From Lonicera japonica (Eukaryota; Streptophyta; Magnoliopsida; Dipsacales; Caprifoliaceae), in NCBI GenBank assembly GCA_021464415.1, contig CM038471.1, positions 15,848,422-15,912,421 of the forward strand: DNA of 64,000 nucleotides, read 5' to 3'. Below, piece after piece: positions 22,427 to 34,480 of this stretch. How positions within the stretch are numbered: position 1 is the first letter of the stretch; every line of letters starts with the position of its first letter. A model generated the notes under the pieces. The model saw only the letters and a program-made list of their open reading frames with translations. It did not search any database and was not told the DNA's origin. The translations under genes were made by a program, and so were the position numbers.

Positions 22427-22650
22427 GACTACAAGAAAAAGGGCTTTTTGTTACAAACTTTTTTGTAACGACCCGAAATCCGTTACTAAAACCGTTTATT
22501 TGTCACGAGTTTTGGTCCTATTAAAAATAAAATTATTTGTTATGGCCAGATATGTCCTCGTTACAAATAGTTAGTTATTTGTGACGGATAATGATAAAAC
22601 CGCTACAATAACTTCATTTGTGACGGCTTATCGGGTCGTTACTAAAAATA
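22427..22650 (+). repeat. CACTA left terminus and subterminal repeats
   Basis: Several direct and inverted copies of TGTGACGG/CCGTTAC-type motifs within 220 bp. In this superfamily these subterminal motifs bind the TnpA-like protein; that role is known for the family and not shown here. Confidence 0.6.
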
Positions 22651-24250
22651 AATAATATTAAACAACAACATGATGTTGTTTTATTTGAATAATATTAGAC
22701 TTGGTAAAGTCGGAGATGGCACAATAATACGACATAAATTGGGATTGCAATGGGTTGAATTTGGCCAAATCCAAACCCAACTCGCATATATATAAACTTG
22801 ACCTACCCGACCTGGTGCAAGTTTTAATTTTCAAACCTAAACCGAATAGCGTATTCATAAACCCATACCCGCCCCGCCCCGCCTAGTAGTAATTATATTA
22901 TTATATAAGGGTATTTAAGGAAAAAAAATGCTATACTTGGGGCGGGGCGGGCCAAACGGGTTAATTTTATGCAAACCCAAACTTGCATTGGGTTTTTATT
23001 CTAAAACTCGAACCCGCTCTGGTGTTAAAAAAACAATACACTAAAACCGTCCCATTAGAGTTGGGTCGGGTCAAAAACCCTCCAGGTTGGGTTTTATTCC
23101 CATCCTTATGTTTAAAACATATGAACGATATTACAATTAAAAGGTTGAAATTAATAGACAAATATAGATGAAACCGGATGATGTGTGCAGTCAACGATAT
23201 ATTTTTTGCTTTCTTTTTTAAATCCTTGTGTGAAGGGAATGAAAAAGATGTTCTTCATATTTTTTTTATATTTTTTAGACTCGTTAATTTAACTTTCTCC
23301 GATATTACAATTAAATTAGAGTGACTTAACTATATCTCTAGTTAAAAAAAGGAGAAAAACCCCATATATATATATATCACTCCTATGTTGAGAAAATAAC
23401 TGAAGGATTATATAGTGTTAGGGAGAGACAATGTTACGTAGAGAGAGAAATAGAAAAATATGAAAAAGAGAAAAAAGTGGGAGCTAATAGTTACAATAAG
23501 GGTATTATTTTGTTTCGTATTAGGGTGATCAAATAATTAGGGTGCTTTTGCTTTCCAAAAATAAAAAATAAAAATAATTAGGGTGCTTTTTAAAAATTAA
23601 AAATTAAATTTAAGTACTTAAAAAGTGAGTATTAAAACAAGAAAATAAGAGTGCCTTTACCAACACCAAAACAAAAAAGGAAAAAAAGGAGTTTACTATT
23701 TTTTAACAAAAAAAAAAAGGAATTAACTTTTATTATTTGTAAAACCCCAAATTTCATTCTATCATTCCTAAACTTTGCCCGCTCAAAACCCCCTTCTCTC
23801 CCACTCAGACCTCTTGCTCAAAACCCCTCTTCTTCATTGTAACCCTAGTCCACCTTTACTGTTATCTCCTCTCACCACCGTTCTTCTCCACCATCACCAT
23901 TGTCACTCACCACGACCTCCACTTACAAAACGCTAGCCCTAATTGGAGAAGCCAACACCAAGAATCTATCACCTCCACTTCCAAGTAAGCACTCCCTCTC
24001 CATCGCTCTTTAAGTTTTACAATTGCATTATTTTATTTTCAAAGTATAGTATTTTAATGTTAAATCACTCTTAAGCCTAGTGTAAACAATATGATTTAAC
24101 TAGAAATCTTTTGAAGTATTTTAATTATTCTCGTTATTTTGAATGATCATTCCTTATTGCAATTACAAGGTTAAATTGGTAAAAGGAGAATATAAAAAAA
24201 AATCCTGTATATTGGGTGAAAGAGAGAAAGAAAGAGAGGTGGAGAATGTA
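22651..24250 (+). other. CACTA 5' non-coding region
   Basis: About 22740-23110 holds Gly/Pro-codon-like CCCGCCCC and GGGGCGGG tracts in partial inverted arrangement, resembling a small inserted MITE-like sequence I cannot name. From about 23750 to 24000 a C-rich stretch with a possible donor (CCAAGTAAGC, about 23980) could be a 5' UTR exon. No protein domain was seen. Confidence 0.35.
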
Positions 24251-25402
24251 CAAATACATATACTTCGAAAATTTTAAGTGCAGAATACGGTTCACAGCCT
24301 GCAGTACAGATTGTCCTATTTAAGGGGACAAATGGATTCACTTTTTAATGAAACTTGGTGGAGATGATCTCCATGATGTGTAGATCATCTCCACCAAATT
24401 TTATCAAAAAATTCAACCGGGAAGTGGGTTAATTACAATATTAAAATACATATACTTGGAAAATTTTAAGTGCATAATATTGTTCACGGACTGCAGTACA
24501 GATTGGCCTATTTTAGGGGTCAAATTGATGCATTTTTTAATGAAACTTTGTGGACATGATCTTCATGATGCGTATATCATCTCCACTAAATTTCATCAAA
24601 AATTTCAACCGGGAAGTGGGTTAATTACTAGATCAAAATACATATACTTGGAAAATTTTAAGTGCAGAATACTGTTCACGGACTGCAGTACAGATTGGCC
24701 TATTTGAGGGGTCAAATTGATTAATTTTTTAATGAAACTTGGTGGAGATGATCTACATGATGTGTAGATCATCTCCACCAAATATCATCAAAATATTCAA
24801 CCGAAAAGTTGGTTAACTACAAGATCAAAATATATATACTTGGAAAATTTTAAGTACAGAATACTGTTCACGAACTGCAGTACATATTGGCCTATTTGAG
24901 GGGACAAATGGATGCTTTTTTAATGAAACTTTGTGGACATGATCTCCATAAGGTATATATCATCTCCACCAAATTTCATTAAAAAATTAAACCGGGAAGT
25001 GGGTTAACTACAAGATCAAAATACATATACTTGGAAAATTTTAAGTGCAGAATACTGCTCACGGACTGCAGTACAGATTGGCCTATTTGAGGGGGTCAAA
25101 TGGATTCATTTTTTAATGAAACTTGGTGGAGATGATTTAAATGATGTGCATATCATCTCCACCAAATTTCATCAAAAACTTCAACCGGGAAGTGGGTTAA
25201 CTACAAGATCAAAATACATATACTTGGAAAATTTTAAGTGCATAATACTGTTCACGAACTGCTATACATATTGGCCTATTTGAGGGGTCAAATGGATTCA
25301 TTTTTTAATGAAACTTGGTGGACATGATCTCCATGATGTGTAGATCATCTCCACCAAATTTCATCAAAAAATTCAACCGCAAAGTGGGTTAACTACAAGA
25401 TT
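24251..25402 (+). repeat. Six-copy 192-bp tandem array with internal hairpin
   Basis: Units begin at 24251, 24443, 24635, 24827, 25018 and 25211, a spacing of 191-193 bp. Each unit contains a perfect or near-perfect inverted repeat GGTGGAGATGATC ... GATCATCTCCACC around an ATGATGTGTA loop, which would fold into a hairpin. After the last unit a reversed, truncated fragment (about 25440-25495) repeats the unit's end on the opposite strand. The array lies in the non-coding 5' half of the CACTA element. Confidence 0.85.
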
Positions 25403-25495
25403 AAAATATATACGCCCAAAATCCGCATATGTATATCAATCTTGTAGTTAACCCACTTTCCGGTTGAATTTTTTGACGAAATTTGGTGGAGATAC

Positions 25496-26345
25496 TATAC
25501 GCACAAAAATCCTCAAATGCTACAGTATCACTTTTTTCAATGCTCATTTGCAAGCTACCTGTCTGTTTAGGTTTTGTAGAATTGTAACCATCCTGTAGTG
25601 GTAATAATTGGGATCAGGTTCTGAGGTGTGCAACTGTGCTTTTAAGGGAAACAATTGGGGGCTCGAGTGGGAAACAGTATGGATAGGGTTTGTTGTTTCT
25701 TTTGTAATAATTAATGATATGTTGCCCTATATTATATGGTTTTAGATGTATGTAGCTTGTTTGGTTTGTCCTTTTGGTTTTTGTTGTAACATCAATTTTG
25801 TGAAGCTGTGACATAAATTTTGTACCCCTATTTCTGAAACAGAGCCATGATCATATGGCTAATATTACTAGAGATCTTCAGCAAGTATTGTTATAAACCA
25901 AAGCAAGTATTGTTATAAACCAAACGTAGCAGCCTGACTTTGACTATAGCACTAAAGTAAACCCCAAACTCACATCTAAAATGACATTTTAATATAAATT
26001 ACATAAACATGTAAAAAATCCATTTTCTTTCTTTCTTTTCTCTTTTGTTTTGATTAATGATTCAATTATATAAGTATTAATTTTATTTTCTATTGTATAT
26101 GTATTAATTAGAAAACTTACAATCATGTAATATCATTTTGTTTAATGTGTGTTTTGGCTGGTTTTATGGCAGGCTGAAAGGCTTCTTGGGTATTTGAGAG
26201 AGTGAAGACAAGAGGTTTCCACTTGAAGTTCGAAGAGAAAGGTATTTTTGATATGATAGAATATTATATTATACTATATTATATTAATTTGACTAGTGTG
26301 TATTTTACTTATTTTATTAATTGTTCTCTTATTAATAGATTTATC
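25496..26345 (+). other. CACTA non-coding or intronic region
   Basis: AT-rich, with T-rich runs and a possible exon around 26170-26240 (TGGCAGGCTGAAAGGCTTC). I see no domain or repeat apart from a 22-bp direct repeat near 25885-25925. Confidence 0.35.
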
Positions 26346-28745
26346 ATGGCCCCTTTGAAAAGACCACGCGGTAAGATGATTATGGATATATTGCAATCGC
26401 AGTCTTCAAAGCAACAACATTCACTGCCACAAACTACACTACTGCCACCGCCACAACCACCACAGTAGCCACCATCATGTAATACTCAATCTCGGGTGAA
26501 TACTCAGCCTTAGGCACCATTGCAACCACAACCACAACCAGAGACTTCACAATTACAATCAGTGCCGCAATCCACACTACTGCCACAGCCACCATCACGC
26601 AATACTCAATCTCGAGTGAATACTCAATCTCAACCACCACCACAACCATCGCCGTAATCACCGCTACAACCCGAGGTTTCACAATAACAAGATTCCCACT
26701 CGATTTAACAAAATGGTAAAAACTCTAAGTACTAATTTTGTATTTGAATTGAGTTGAATTGGGATTGTTAATGTTACACTGTTTTGGTATATTTTTATAC
26801 ATTATTTTGTTGTTGAATTTGGTGCTATATTTACGTGTGATTTGGCTTTTCTAATAAGCTTATTTTGCTACATTCGGCATTTATAAAATAGTAGGTACTT
26901 CTGCTAGTGGATCTACTTCTACTCGATGAGGTAGAGGCGTGGCAAGGGGATTAAACACTTGGGGCAATGGTCAAAAGCTACACTTAGAGTTTAATAACTA
27001 TATGCAAGCATATGGTCCTGATCAACATCATCTTAAAACGCATCTTGGGATCATAGCTCGGAATGGAGAGCAAGTTCCATTAATGTATGAGCAGTGGAAA
27101 GATGTGCCTCAAGATATATTGGATTATATATGGAAAGAGGTGGAAGCAAGTTTCATATGCTTAGATTTCTTAATTTATATTCTAGTGTAGTTATTTAATA
27201 TATTTTACTATACTCATTTAATAATGATTAAATTGAGCTTTATTTATAGGATAATACGAACGCTCCTCTAGAGTACAGAGAAAATTTCTTAAAACATGTC
27301 GGTGATATTTGGAGAAAGTGGAAAAGTCAAGTGAAAACGCTTTATTATGACATTTGGGAAACCGATGAACAACGCTTAAACAATAAGCTACTTAGGGTGG
27401 TTCAAGATTAGTGGGAGACGCTTGTTGCCTATTGGGGGACTGAGAACCAACAGGTATCTAATAAATTTGCTTGATAGTTACATCAAATCAATAAGATAAA
27501 AATTTTGTAAATTAGCCTTGGGAATTTTGTAGGATATTTCCGCTCAAAATAAAAAAAAAATCGTCAATATCAAGATCTAAATCACAGGACTGGGAGAACG
27601 CCACATGCTCAGATTAGAGTAGATGTAAGTTTTATTATTGATCATCAGTTATGTTACTCTCATATTGTTGGATTATAACAATATTGCTTTTCTAAATTAA
27701 TAAATGGAGGAAGCAGGGGAGGATATTAATCGAATAAACGTGTTTAGAAGAACACGCACTCCTAAAAATGGCGGCCCTATGAATCCAGAGACACAAGCTA
27801 TTATTGTGAGTAATAACTGTTTCTTAAATTTATTGGATTTCATTTATATTGCTAAAACAAAATTTTTACTAATGTATATTTATAAAAAATTCATATCAAA
27901 TTGTAGCCGGAGATGGAGAGTCTAAGGGATGCTGTGCCAAAAGAGGAATGAACCCCCGAGTTTATAAATAGGGTATTTACCCAAGTTGTTGGTCCTGATG
28001 GACATGGGCATGTGCGAACATATGGAAAAGGTGTCACCCCATAAGTTGTTTTTGGCAAAGAAAATAGTACCGAAGAAGATAAGATCAACAAGATACACGA
28101 GGAGACTAGAACATAATTCAACACAAAGCTCGATCAACTAATTAGAGAGCGTGATTCAGAGATCAATAGAAAAATTTAAGAGGCTATAACAACTGTGCGA
28201 GCTTCTATTAGGGATGAAATTTTAGTAGAGTTGCGTGGTGGAAACAACCCATCTAGCATTGGCAATGTAATTTTATTTATGTCATGTATATATTATAATT
28301 TACATTCAAAATAATTATATTTATTATAAGTTTTTGATAACTCAAATTTAAACGCGCAGGTTCCTACTTCATCATGTGTTCACCGCTCAGACCTTGACCT
28401 GGACCTAGATGAAAGCTTTTCTCGCGAGGTTAGTGTATTTTCTAATTCAAACTTATACTTGAAAATATTTACATACACCTAAAATGCACTATAAGGAATA
28501 TTATTTATTTATTTTTTAATAGTGTTGCTCAATTTTACAAGAATATTATAAATGCCCAAAGTCCCCCTAATAGTATTTGACAACTTTATGAGATCTGATG
28601 TAGTGCTTAATTAGTAAACATGGATCGATATATATTTTTTTTTTCAAGAATTTAATGTTACAAATATTACTTTAAGCTATTTAATGTATGATAACCTTTA
28701 TTTTTTTTATTTTTTATGTTTTAGGAAATGAATGAAGAGGAATGA
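26346..28745 (+). pseudogene. CACTA Transposase_24-like (Ptta/En/Spm) pseudogene
   Basis: Exon remnants in order. From 26346: ATG, then a basic start (MAPLKRPRGK) and a Pro/Gln-rich stretch with in-frame TAG and TAA stops. 26893-27150: NYMQAYGP..., then LKTHLGIIARNGEQVPLMYE and WKDVPQDILDYIW, with a TGA near 26926. About 27251-27453: FLKHVGDIWRKWKSQVK and NKLLRVVQD followed by TAG. 27704-27800: RTRTPKNGGPMN. About 27906-28260: a coiled-coil-like part with QVVGPDGHGHVRTYGKGVTP. This order matches the PF03004 plant transposase family, known to accompany CACTA elements and to bind their ends. Several stops make it non-functional. No TNP2-type catalytic (DDE) domain was seen, so the element was non-autonomous or has lost it. 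Confidence 0.65.
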
Positions 28746-29336
28746 AGGTTGTGCAAGCAAGATTACTGCAATAGACTTCTTTTTTAAATTCTTTTTAGGA
28801 AATATAGACATTGGTTTAATTTACTTTAGACTATGTTGTTGCACCTTTTTATAATTTTGGATTAATATTGAACAATATGAGGTGTTCCTTGGTGGATAAT
28901 ACTTTTGAATCTTTTATTTTGGTTTGGTTTGGTTTAGACTATGTAATGGAGATTTTGTTGACATTATTTAGATTTTCTTTATTCGTGTTTAATTAGTTTG
29001 TTGTAATTAAAAATTTAATAATAACAGCATTCAAGTATAAGTTGGACAAGGCAACAATGTTGTGACGATGCTCAACATTTTTTGTGACGGCTAATATAAG
29101 TTGTCACAAACATGGCATAACACTTTTTGCAACGTCTAATATAAGTTGTTAAAAACATGGCACAACACTTTTTGTGACGGCTAATAAGCCATCATAAATA
29201 ACGTGCATGGTTGTTTGTAACGAGAATAATATGTCACAAATCCACTATTTGTGACCGACAAAATTACGTATTTATAATGGCAATTGTTGCCATAATAACA
29301 ATACAATTAACGCTTCAAACCTTCACAAATCGACTG
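28746..29336 (+). repeat. CACTA 3' region and subterminal repeats
   Basis: 28746-29035 is AT-rich with no feature. 29040-29280 holds repeated TTTTTGTGACGGCTAATA motifs (four or more copies, some degenerate), each followed by AAGTTGTCACAAACATGG or variants. The expected terminal CTTGTAGTG is absent and the copia LTR begins at 29337. Confidence 0.6.
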
Positions 29337-30743
29337 TGATGGAGACATAAATACAGGATCGTTTGATATTGCGTATAGATTGAACAAAAAAGTTTTGCTA
29401 AAACCCTATAAGAATAAAGGGATTTCACCTTTGCGGATCATGTAGAGGATCCATATAAGGAGACTAGGGTTTGAAAGCATCAGATTGCGATTTGGTCACA
29501 TTTTTTTAATTCTCACTGGGCTACGAAAATCGATTGTTTTCTCCACCGAAAAGACTTCTGATCATCCTGATTTTTTTGTGTAATAAAAGTAACTTTGCGT
29601 TCCGAATGACATATCCGAAAATCAGCCCGATCCAACGGTGCGATCAAAAGTTACAATTGATTTACGACTGTGGGCTACGGTATCACCAAGATTTTCTCCT
29701 CTCTCAATAGAACAAACACTAACTCATGAGAATTATTGTTATAATGAGAAGAGACAAGGCCGATCTATATATAAGGCTATGATAGGGACCTTAAGGAGAA
29801 ATAAATGTTTGGGCTTCATATGGAAAGTTGGAATCCAAATTCCACTATGAATTAGTTCCTTCCATAAATTATAATTCACACCACTAAAGAATTATAATTG
29901 CACTCCCGTCCTTATCTCAAAATTATATTTCGAGCTCCTTATTATTAAATACTTATTATTCTCCCCACGTTAAGATTATAGATAACCGTCATTTAAATTA
30001 AATTACTGACAATCATATTTAAATGACTTCTTAATCCTTGAGCCTACCACTTAACTTATTTGACATGTCGGATTAACATAATCCACCTGCAGGGTTTGAC
30101 ATGATCAAAACTTATAAGCTTCTCAAGGGGCTATCATCAATCCCTATACCGGGACGTGGATTCCGTCAATAATTAATATTCATCAAACATATAGTGTCAT
30201 CATCCAATTCACGAAGATTATTGATCCATAAATGAATCTCACTCTTAATAAGTCAAAACAACTAATACTACATATATATGTCTATTAATTATTTCAAGAT
30301 TAAGAGCATAAGTAATCATAATAACCATGGGATTTTAAATTGTTTTATATAGTTAGTATAAAAACAATTAACCTAAACTGGTCCTATTCAATACACACAA
30401 AGTGTATAAGCACAATGAGTTAAAACTATACTGTTTTTTGTAGTTAAGATAAACTACTAAAACTTGTGCTACAATCCTACCAATGGGTGTCCAATTCCAT
30501 CTAAGACTGTGAACTATTAAACTTATATTCCACAAGAACCGATGATATAATCTTCTGTGTGTAAGCTATACTCTACACACCAAATCATCTAGTATATAGA
30601 ATAAAGACACACATGCACAGTATTTAAATAAATAATATAATGCAACCATTGCCCATAAAGATTTTCATTAACATAGAAAAACCGAGTTTATAACATATCC
30701 AAACCAACAACAAAATTATGGCTTTTAGTATATCACTCTAACA
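29337..30743 (-). repeat. Copia 3' LTR (1407 bp)
   Basis: Minus start TGTTAGAGTGATATAC at 30743; end GTCTCCATCA at 29337. Closely similar to the LTR at 36209-37679 but lacking about 60 bp near 29670 that the other copies keep. Short MRSKVTI-type frames in all three LTR copies are shadows of leader sequence. Confidence 0.8.
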
Positions 30744-30889
30744 ATCTCCCACTTAGACTCAAAGCCATGTAGCTATGCATCTTACTCCCATTTCCTCAAC
30801 GTGAATACTCTATGTGTTTTCCTTTCTTATGAATCCTCAGTTCTTTAGAGTTCGCAACCATTTCACTATTATTAAAATAAAATGAAATA

Positions 30890-32290
30890 GCTAATTACAC
30901 TGAATGTGCCATATCTGGATTCATATGGAAGTTCTTGAGCCAAACTGCTACCTTAGCTGCTTCTAAAGCAGCCACATATTCAGCTTTCATGGTGGAGTCA
31001 GTAATGCATGACTGCTTGACACTCCTCCAACCAATGACTCCACCTCTTAGAGTAAACACATAACCTAAAGTTGACTTTCTGGAATCCTAACATTTGACTA
31101 AAAATTTTGGTCTGTGTATCCAACAAGTACGACTATTTTCCTGTTAAACCAGCATAAAATCTCGAGTCCTTTTAAGGTACTTAAGTATATGTTTTACCGC
31201 AGTTCAGTATTCTTTCCTTGGATTAGACTTATATCTGCTAACCATATCAACGGTAAAGCAAATGTCTGGTCTAGTACACAATATATCATACATGAGGCTT
31301 CTTACTGCCGAAGCATAAGGAACTGCCCTCATCATCTCTATCTCATCTTATGTCTTATGACACTGTTCTTGGATAGAGTGATTCCATTCCTAAAAGGGAG
31401 AAACCCTTTCTTGGAATCCTGTATACTAAATCTGGCGAGAATTGTATCGATATAAGTACCTTGCGATAAGCCCAACATCCTATTTTTATGATCTCGCATA
31501 AGCTTAATACCAAGGATGTGACTGACTTTTCCCAAGTCCTTCATATCGAGTTGACTTGATAGTTATACCCTCACTGAAGATAATATTCACATATCGCTTT
31601 TAATAAGTAAGATATTATCCACATACAATACCTGTAATGCACCGCGCTTCCGTTGCGCCTTTTGTACACACAAGACTCATCCAAACATTAATCAAAACCA
31701 AAAGATTTGATAGCATGGTCAAAACAGATGTTTCAAGATCTAGACACTTGCTTAAGCCCATAAATGGGCTTCTTGAGCTTGCACAATATATGCTCTTGGC
31801 CCTTTGCTATGAATCCTTCTGGTTGCATCATATAGATGCTTTTATCAAGACTTCCATTAAGGAAACTTGTCTTGACATCCACTTGCCAAATCTCGTAATC
31901 AAGATGAGCCGCAATGGATAAAAGAATCCGAATAGACTTTGCCATGGCTACCGGCAAAAAGGTTTCATCATAATCGACCCCCTTCTTTCTGAGTGAACCC
32001 TTTTAGCAACAAGCCTTGATTTAAGCCCGTCTAATATTCTCTATATCTTATATACCCACTTGCATCCGATAGGTTTTATCCCTTCGGGTGGTTTTACAAG
32101 ATCCCAGACTTTGTTAGAGTACATGGACTCTATTTCAGATTTCATAACCCTTTGCCATTTTTCTGTATCTTTATCTTGAAGTACTTCATTGTAGTTAAAA
32201 AGGGTTCGTTTCTTGTTCATCGGGGACCTTGTCATAAGACTCTCCCAAGAACATAAAACGACCAGGTTGACGAACAACTCTCCCACTACG
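30890..32290 (-). pseudogene. Copia reverse transcriptase / RNase H remnant
   Basis: From 32290 downward: SEIESMYSNKVWDLV and GCKWVYKI (start of the RT domain), DYEIWQVDVKTSFLNGSLDK, YMMQPEGF, CKLKKPIYGLKQ, then VLYVDN at about 31614-31631, where the catalytic YVDD has become YVDN (codon AAT at 31616-31614). GKVSHILGIKL follows, and the RNase H end (STMKAEYVAALEAAK) lies near 30950-31000. Many stops and small frameshifts are present, so it is inactive. Confidence 0.7.
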
Positions 32291-32579
32291 ACGAGGCACT
32301 ACTTGTGTTTGTGTACATTGTGCAAATATTGAACTTACTAACTCATTATCCACACATTGTGCTGGTTCAAGAACCTACGTATTAGTGATTTGTTCAAGAT
32401 GTGCACAAGTATCGACAATCCTCCCACTACGACGAGGTAATGGAATGTCGATATTCATTTACTATGGTATTTCCTCTTGTACTAAAGGTATAGACGAATT
32501 GTGCCCTGTTTTTCTCTCCTCTCATTTCCACTACAACAACACTACTCCTGGGCTTATGGTCTATGATATAATCCTCTTC

Positions 32580-33428
32580 TAAGAATCTGGCATTGATAAT
32601 AATAACATTATATTCTTGAGGATTATTAAATAAACCACGCTTGGTTCCTTTTGGATATGCAACAAAGAAACACATTTTCGTTCTTGATTCCAACTTATCC
32701 GCATTACCTTTCAGCACATGTGCTGGACTACCCCATACTCAAATATGCCGCAGACTAGGCTTACGCCCAGTCCACAATTCTATGGGTGTAGTAGGTACTG
32801 ACTTTGATGGTACCAAGTTCAGAATATATGCAGCTATTTCTAAAGCATATCCCTAAAAAGAATCAGGTAAGTCTGAATAACTCATTATAGATCTTACCAT
32901 TTCTATAAGAGTCTTATTCCTTCTTTCTGCTACACCATCATGCTATGGCATCTCCGGTGTAGACAACTGGGATGTAATCTCATTCTCTAATAAGTATTCT
33001 TTGAACTCTCCCAAGAGGTATTCACCACTACGATCTAATCGTAGTGATTTGATACATTTTCCTAGACGCTTCTCCGTTTCTGCCTTGAATTCTTTGAATT
33101 TTTCAAAGACTTCAGACTTACATTGCATTAAGTAAATGTATATATACTTTAAATAATCATCTACAAATGTGATGAAATACTCAAAGCCTCCTCTAGTCTG
33201 GACATTCATGTGACCATACAAATTAGAGTAAACCAATTTTAACTGTTCATTAGCGCTATAACCTTTTGCCGAGAATGATCTCTTAATCATTTTACCTTTT
33301 AAACAGGATTCACAATCTGGAAGTGCCTCCACTTCCAATGAACTTAATAGTCCATTTTCGACCAGTTTTTGAATTCTTTTTAGATTAATATGACCAAGGT
33401 GTAAGTGCCAAAAATACATTTGGTTCAT
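32580..33428 (-). pseudogene. Copia integrase remnant
   Basis: The HHCC zinc domain is visible (WHLHLGHINLKRI ... CESCLKG). The core follows with LVYSNLYGHM, where the usual first catalytic Asp (HSDLYG) is Asn; then YFITFVDDY and LDRSGEY. In-frame stops: TAG 32943-32945 (where the family has Gln), TAG 32853-32855 (where it has Trp) and TGA 32739-32741 (where it has Arg). The chromodomain-free C-terminus (VWGSPAHVLKG, then FLGYPKG-like FVAYPKG) continues to about 32580. Confidence 0.7.
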
Positions 33429-33752
33429 TTTGAAGGTTCCTTTCTCTTAATTGGTAAACTATTAATGCTATTCAATTCACTCAGTTGTAGTACTGACAAG
33501 TCAGGATTATTAATGAAAATATCAATTACTAATGTACTAGAACAAACAAACTATTTATTTTTTCTAATGATAACTGATTTATCATTAAAATAAACAAAAT
33601 ATTTGTCCTCAACCAATCTAGAAATATAAATTAAATTCCTTCTAATGGAAGATACAAATAGACATTCCTTAATCATTAATATCCTATTCTAACTAGACTG
33701 AAGATAAATATCTTCTACTGCAACTGTTGCCACATTCATAGCTGCCCATATG

Positions 33753-33950
33753 TCAATTTTCTCTATTTTTAAATTGTCTGGTTTCCTGGAACCCCTGCAA
33801 AGTATTGCAGACATGATTAGCGGATCCCGAATTTACACACCAGATACTGGTAAATCGGACCACTAAACAAGATACAACAACAAATAGATGAAATTTACAT
33901 ATGTTGTTATAACGGTTTAGAAAACTGGGACAATATTTCTTCAAATGCAC
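33753..33950 (-). pseudogene. Copia gag zinc knuckle end and protease remnant
   Basis: HLKKYCP resembles the end of a CCHC knuckle, and WCVNSGSANHVC matches the copia protease core W.VDSG..NH.C, but with Asn replacing the catalytic Asp (AAT at 33833-33831). The protease could not be active. Confidence 0.6.
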
Positions 33951-34039
33951 TTTCTACTGACAGTGAAAACACTAGCCCATAGGCTTTTTCACTCCTCCTA
34001 GAGGTTCAGCGACTGCTGCACGCACTGCTCCTTGTGGGA

Positions 34040-34480
34040 CTACAGCTTATGCATTATTCTTCTTCCTTTCTTGCTTTTAGGCATAGAAGTTGAAGCTTTC
34101 TCAGCCACTAGAGTACTAGCCAGCTTACTAAGGAGTTCCTCAACTGCTTGGAATTCTTTAAGAAGTTCCAATAATGAATAAAGCTTATTCATGTTGTAAT
34201 TCTGTCGGAATCCCTTAAATAAATCCATTAGTGACTGGAGAACGATATCGACCTGAGTTTCCCGATCGATTTCAGCCCCAAAGATCTCTTAGTTCATTCA
34301 GAAGACCGATCATCTTCAAAATAAGATCCTTAACTCGGGTTCCTTCAGCAATAGTCGTGTTCATGAGGCCTTTCATCAAAACCTACCTTACGGCATGATC
34401 CTGATCCCCAAAAATATCTTTGAGGTTCAGCATTATGTCATAGGTGGTGGCAAAAGACTAATGTTAATATTGTAGCACAT
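34040..34480 (-). pseudogene. Copia gag (UBN2-type) remnant
   Basis: NYNMNKLYSLLELLKEFQAVEEL and the preceding IAEGTRVKDLILKMIGLLNEL segment follow the TNT1-like gag pattern. Interrupted by several stops; the N-terminal part upstream of 34480 is not recognisable. Confidence 0.5.

Larger units (their letters stand above)
22427..29330 (+). mobile_element. Decayed CACTA (En/Spm) DNA transposon
   Basis: The left end reads GACTACAAGAAAAAGGGC (22427), the CACTACAAGAAAAA terminus with its first base changed. It is followed by subterminal repeats built on TTTGTGACGG and GTAACG motifs. The right end has the same subterminal family (29040-29280), but no CTTGTAGTG terminus is visible before the copia LTR at 29337. 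A Transposase_24-like pseudogene lies between. No TSD can be given because the right terminus is missing. Confidence 0.7.

Noticed and set aside
22740..23110. CpG-island-like or promoter GC boxes (CCCGCCCC, GGGGCGGG)
   Set aside because: They are isolated tracts in inverted arrangement within CACTA non-coding DNA; a small inserted repeat is likelier, and I cannot name it.
24251..25495. CRISPR-like array
   Set aside because: Units are 192 bp, directly contiguous, and have no unique spacers; the host is a plant.
26434..26682. Val/Ala-rich minus-strand frame
   Set aside because: It is the antisense of the Pro/Gln-rich transposase segment.
29638..29850. MRSKVTI-type frames repeated at 36509 and 58094
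   Set aside because: All three lie at the same place in copies of one copia LTR and carry no domain; they are shadows of the leader.
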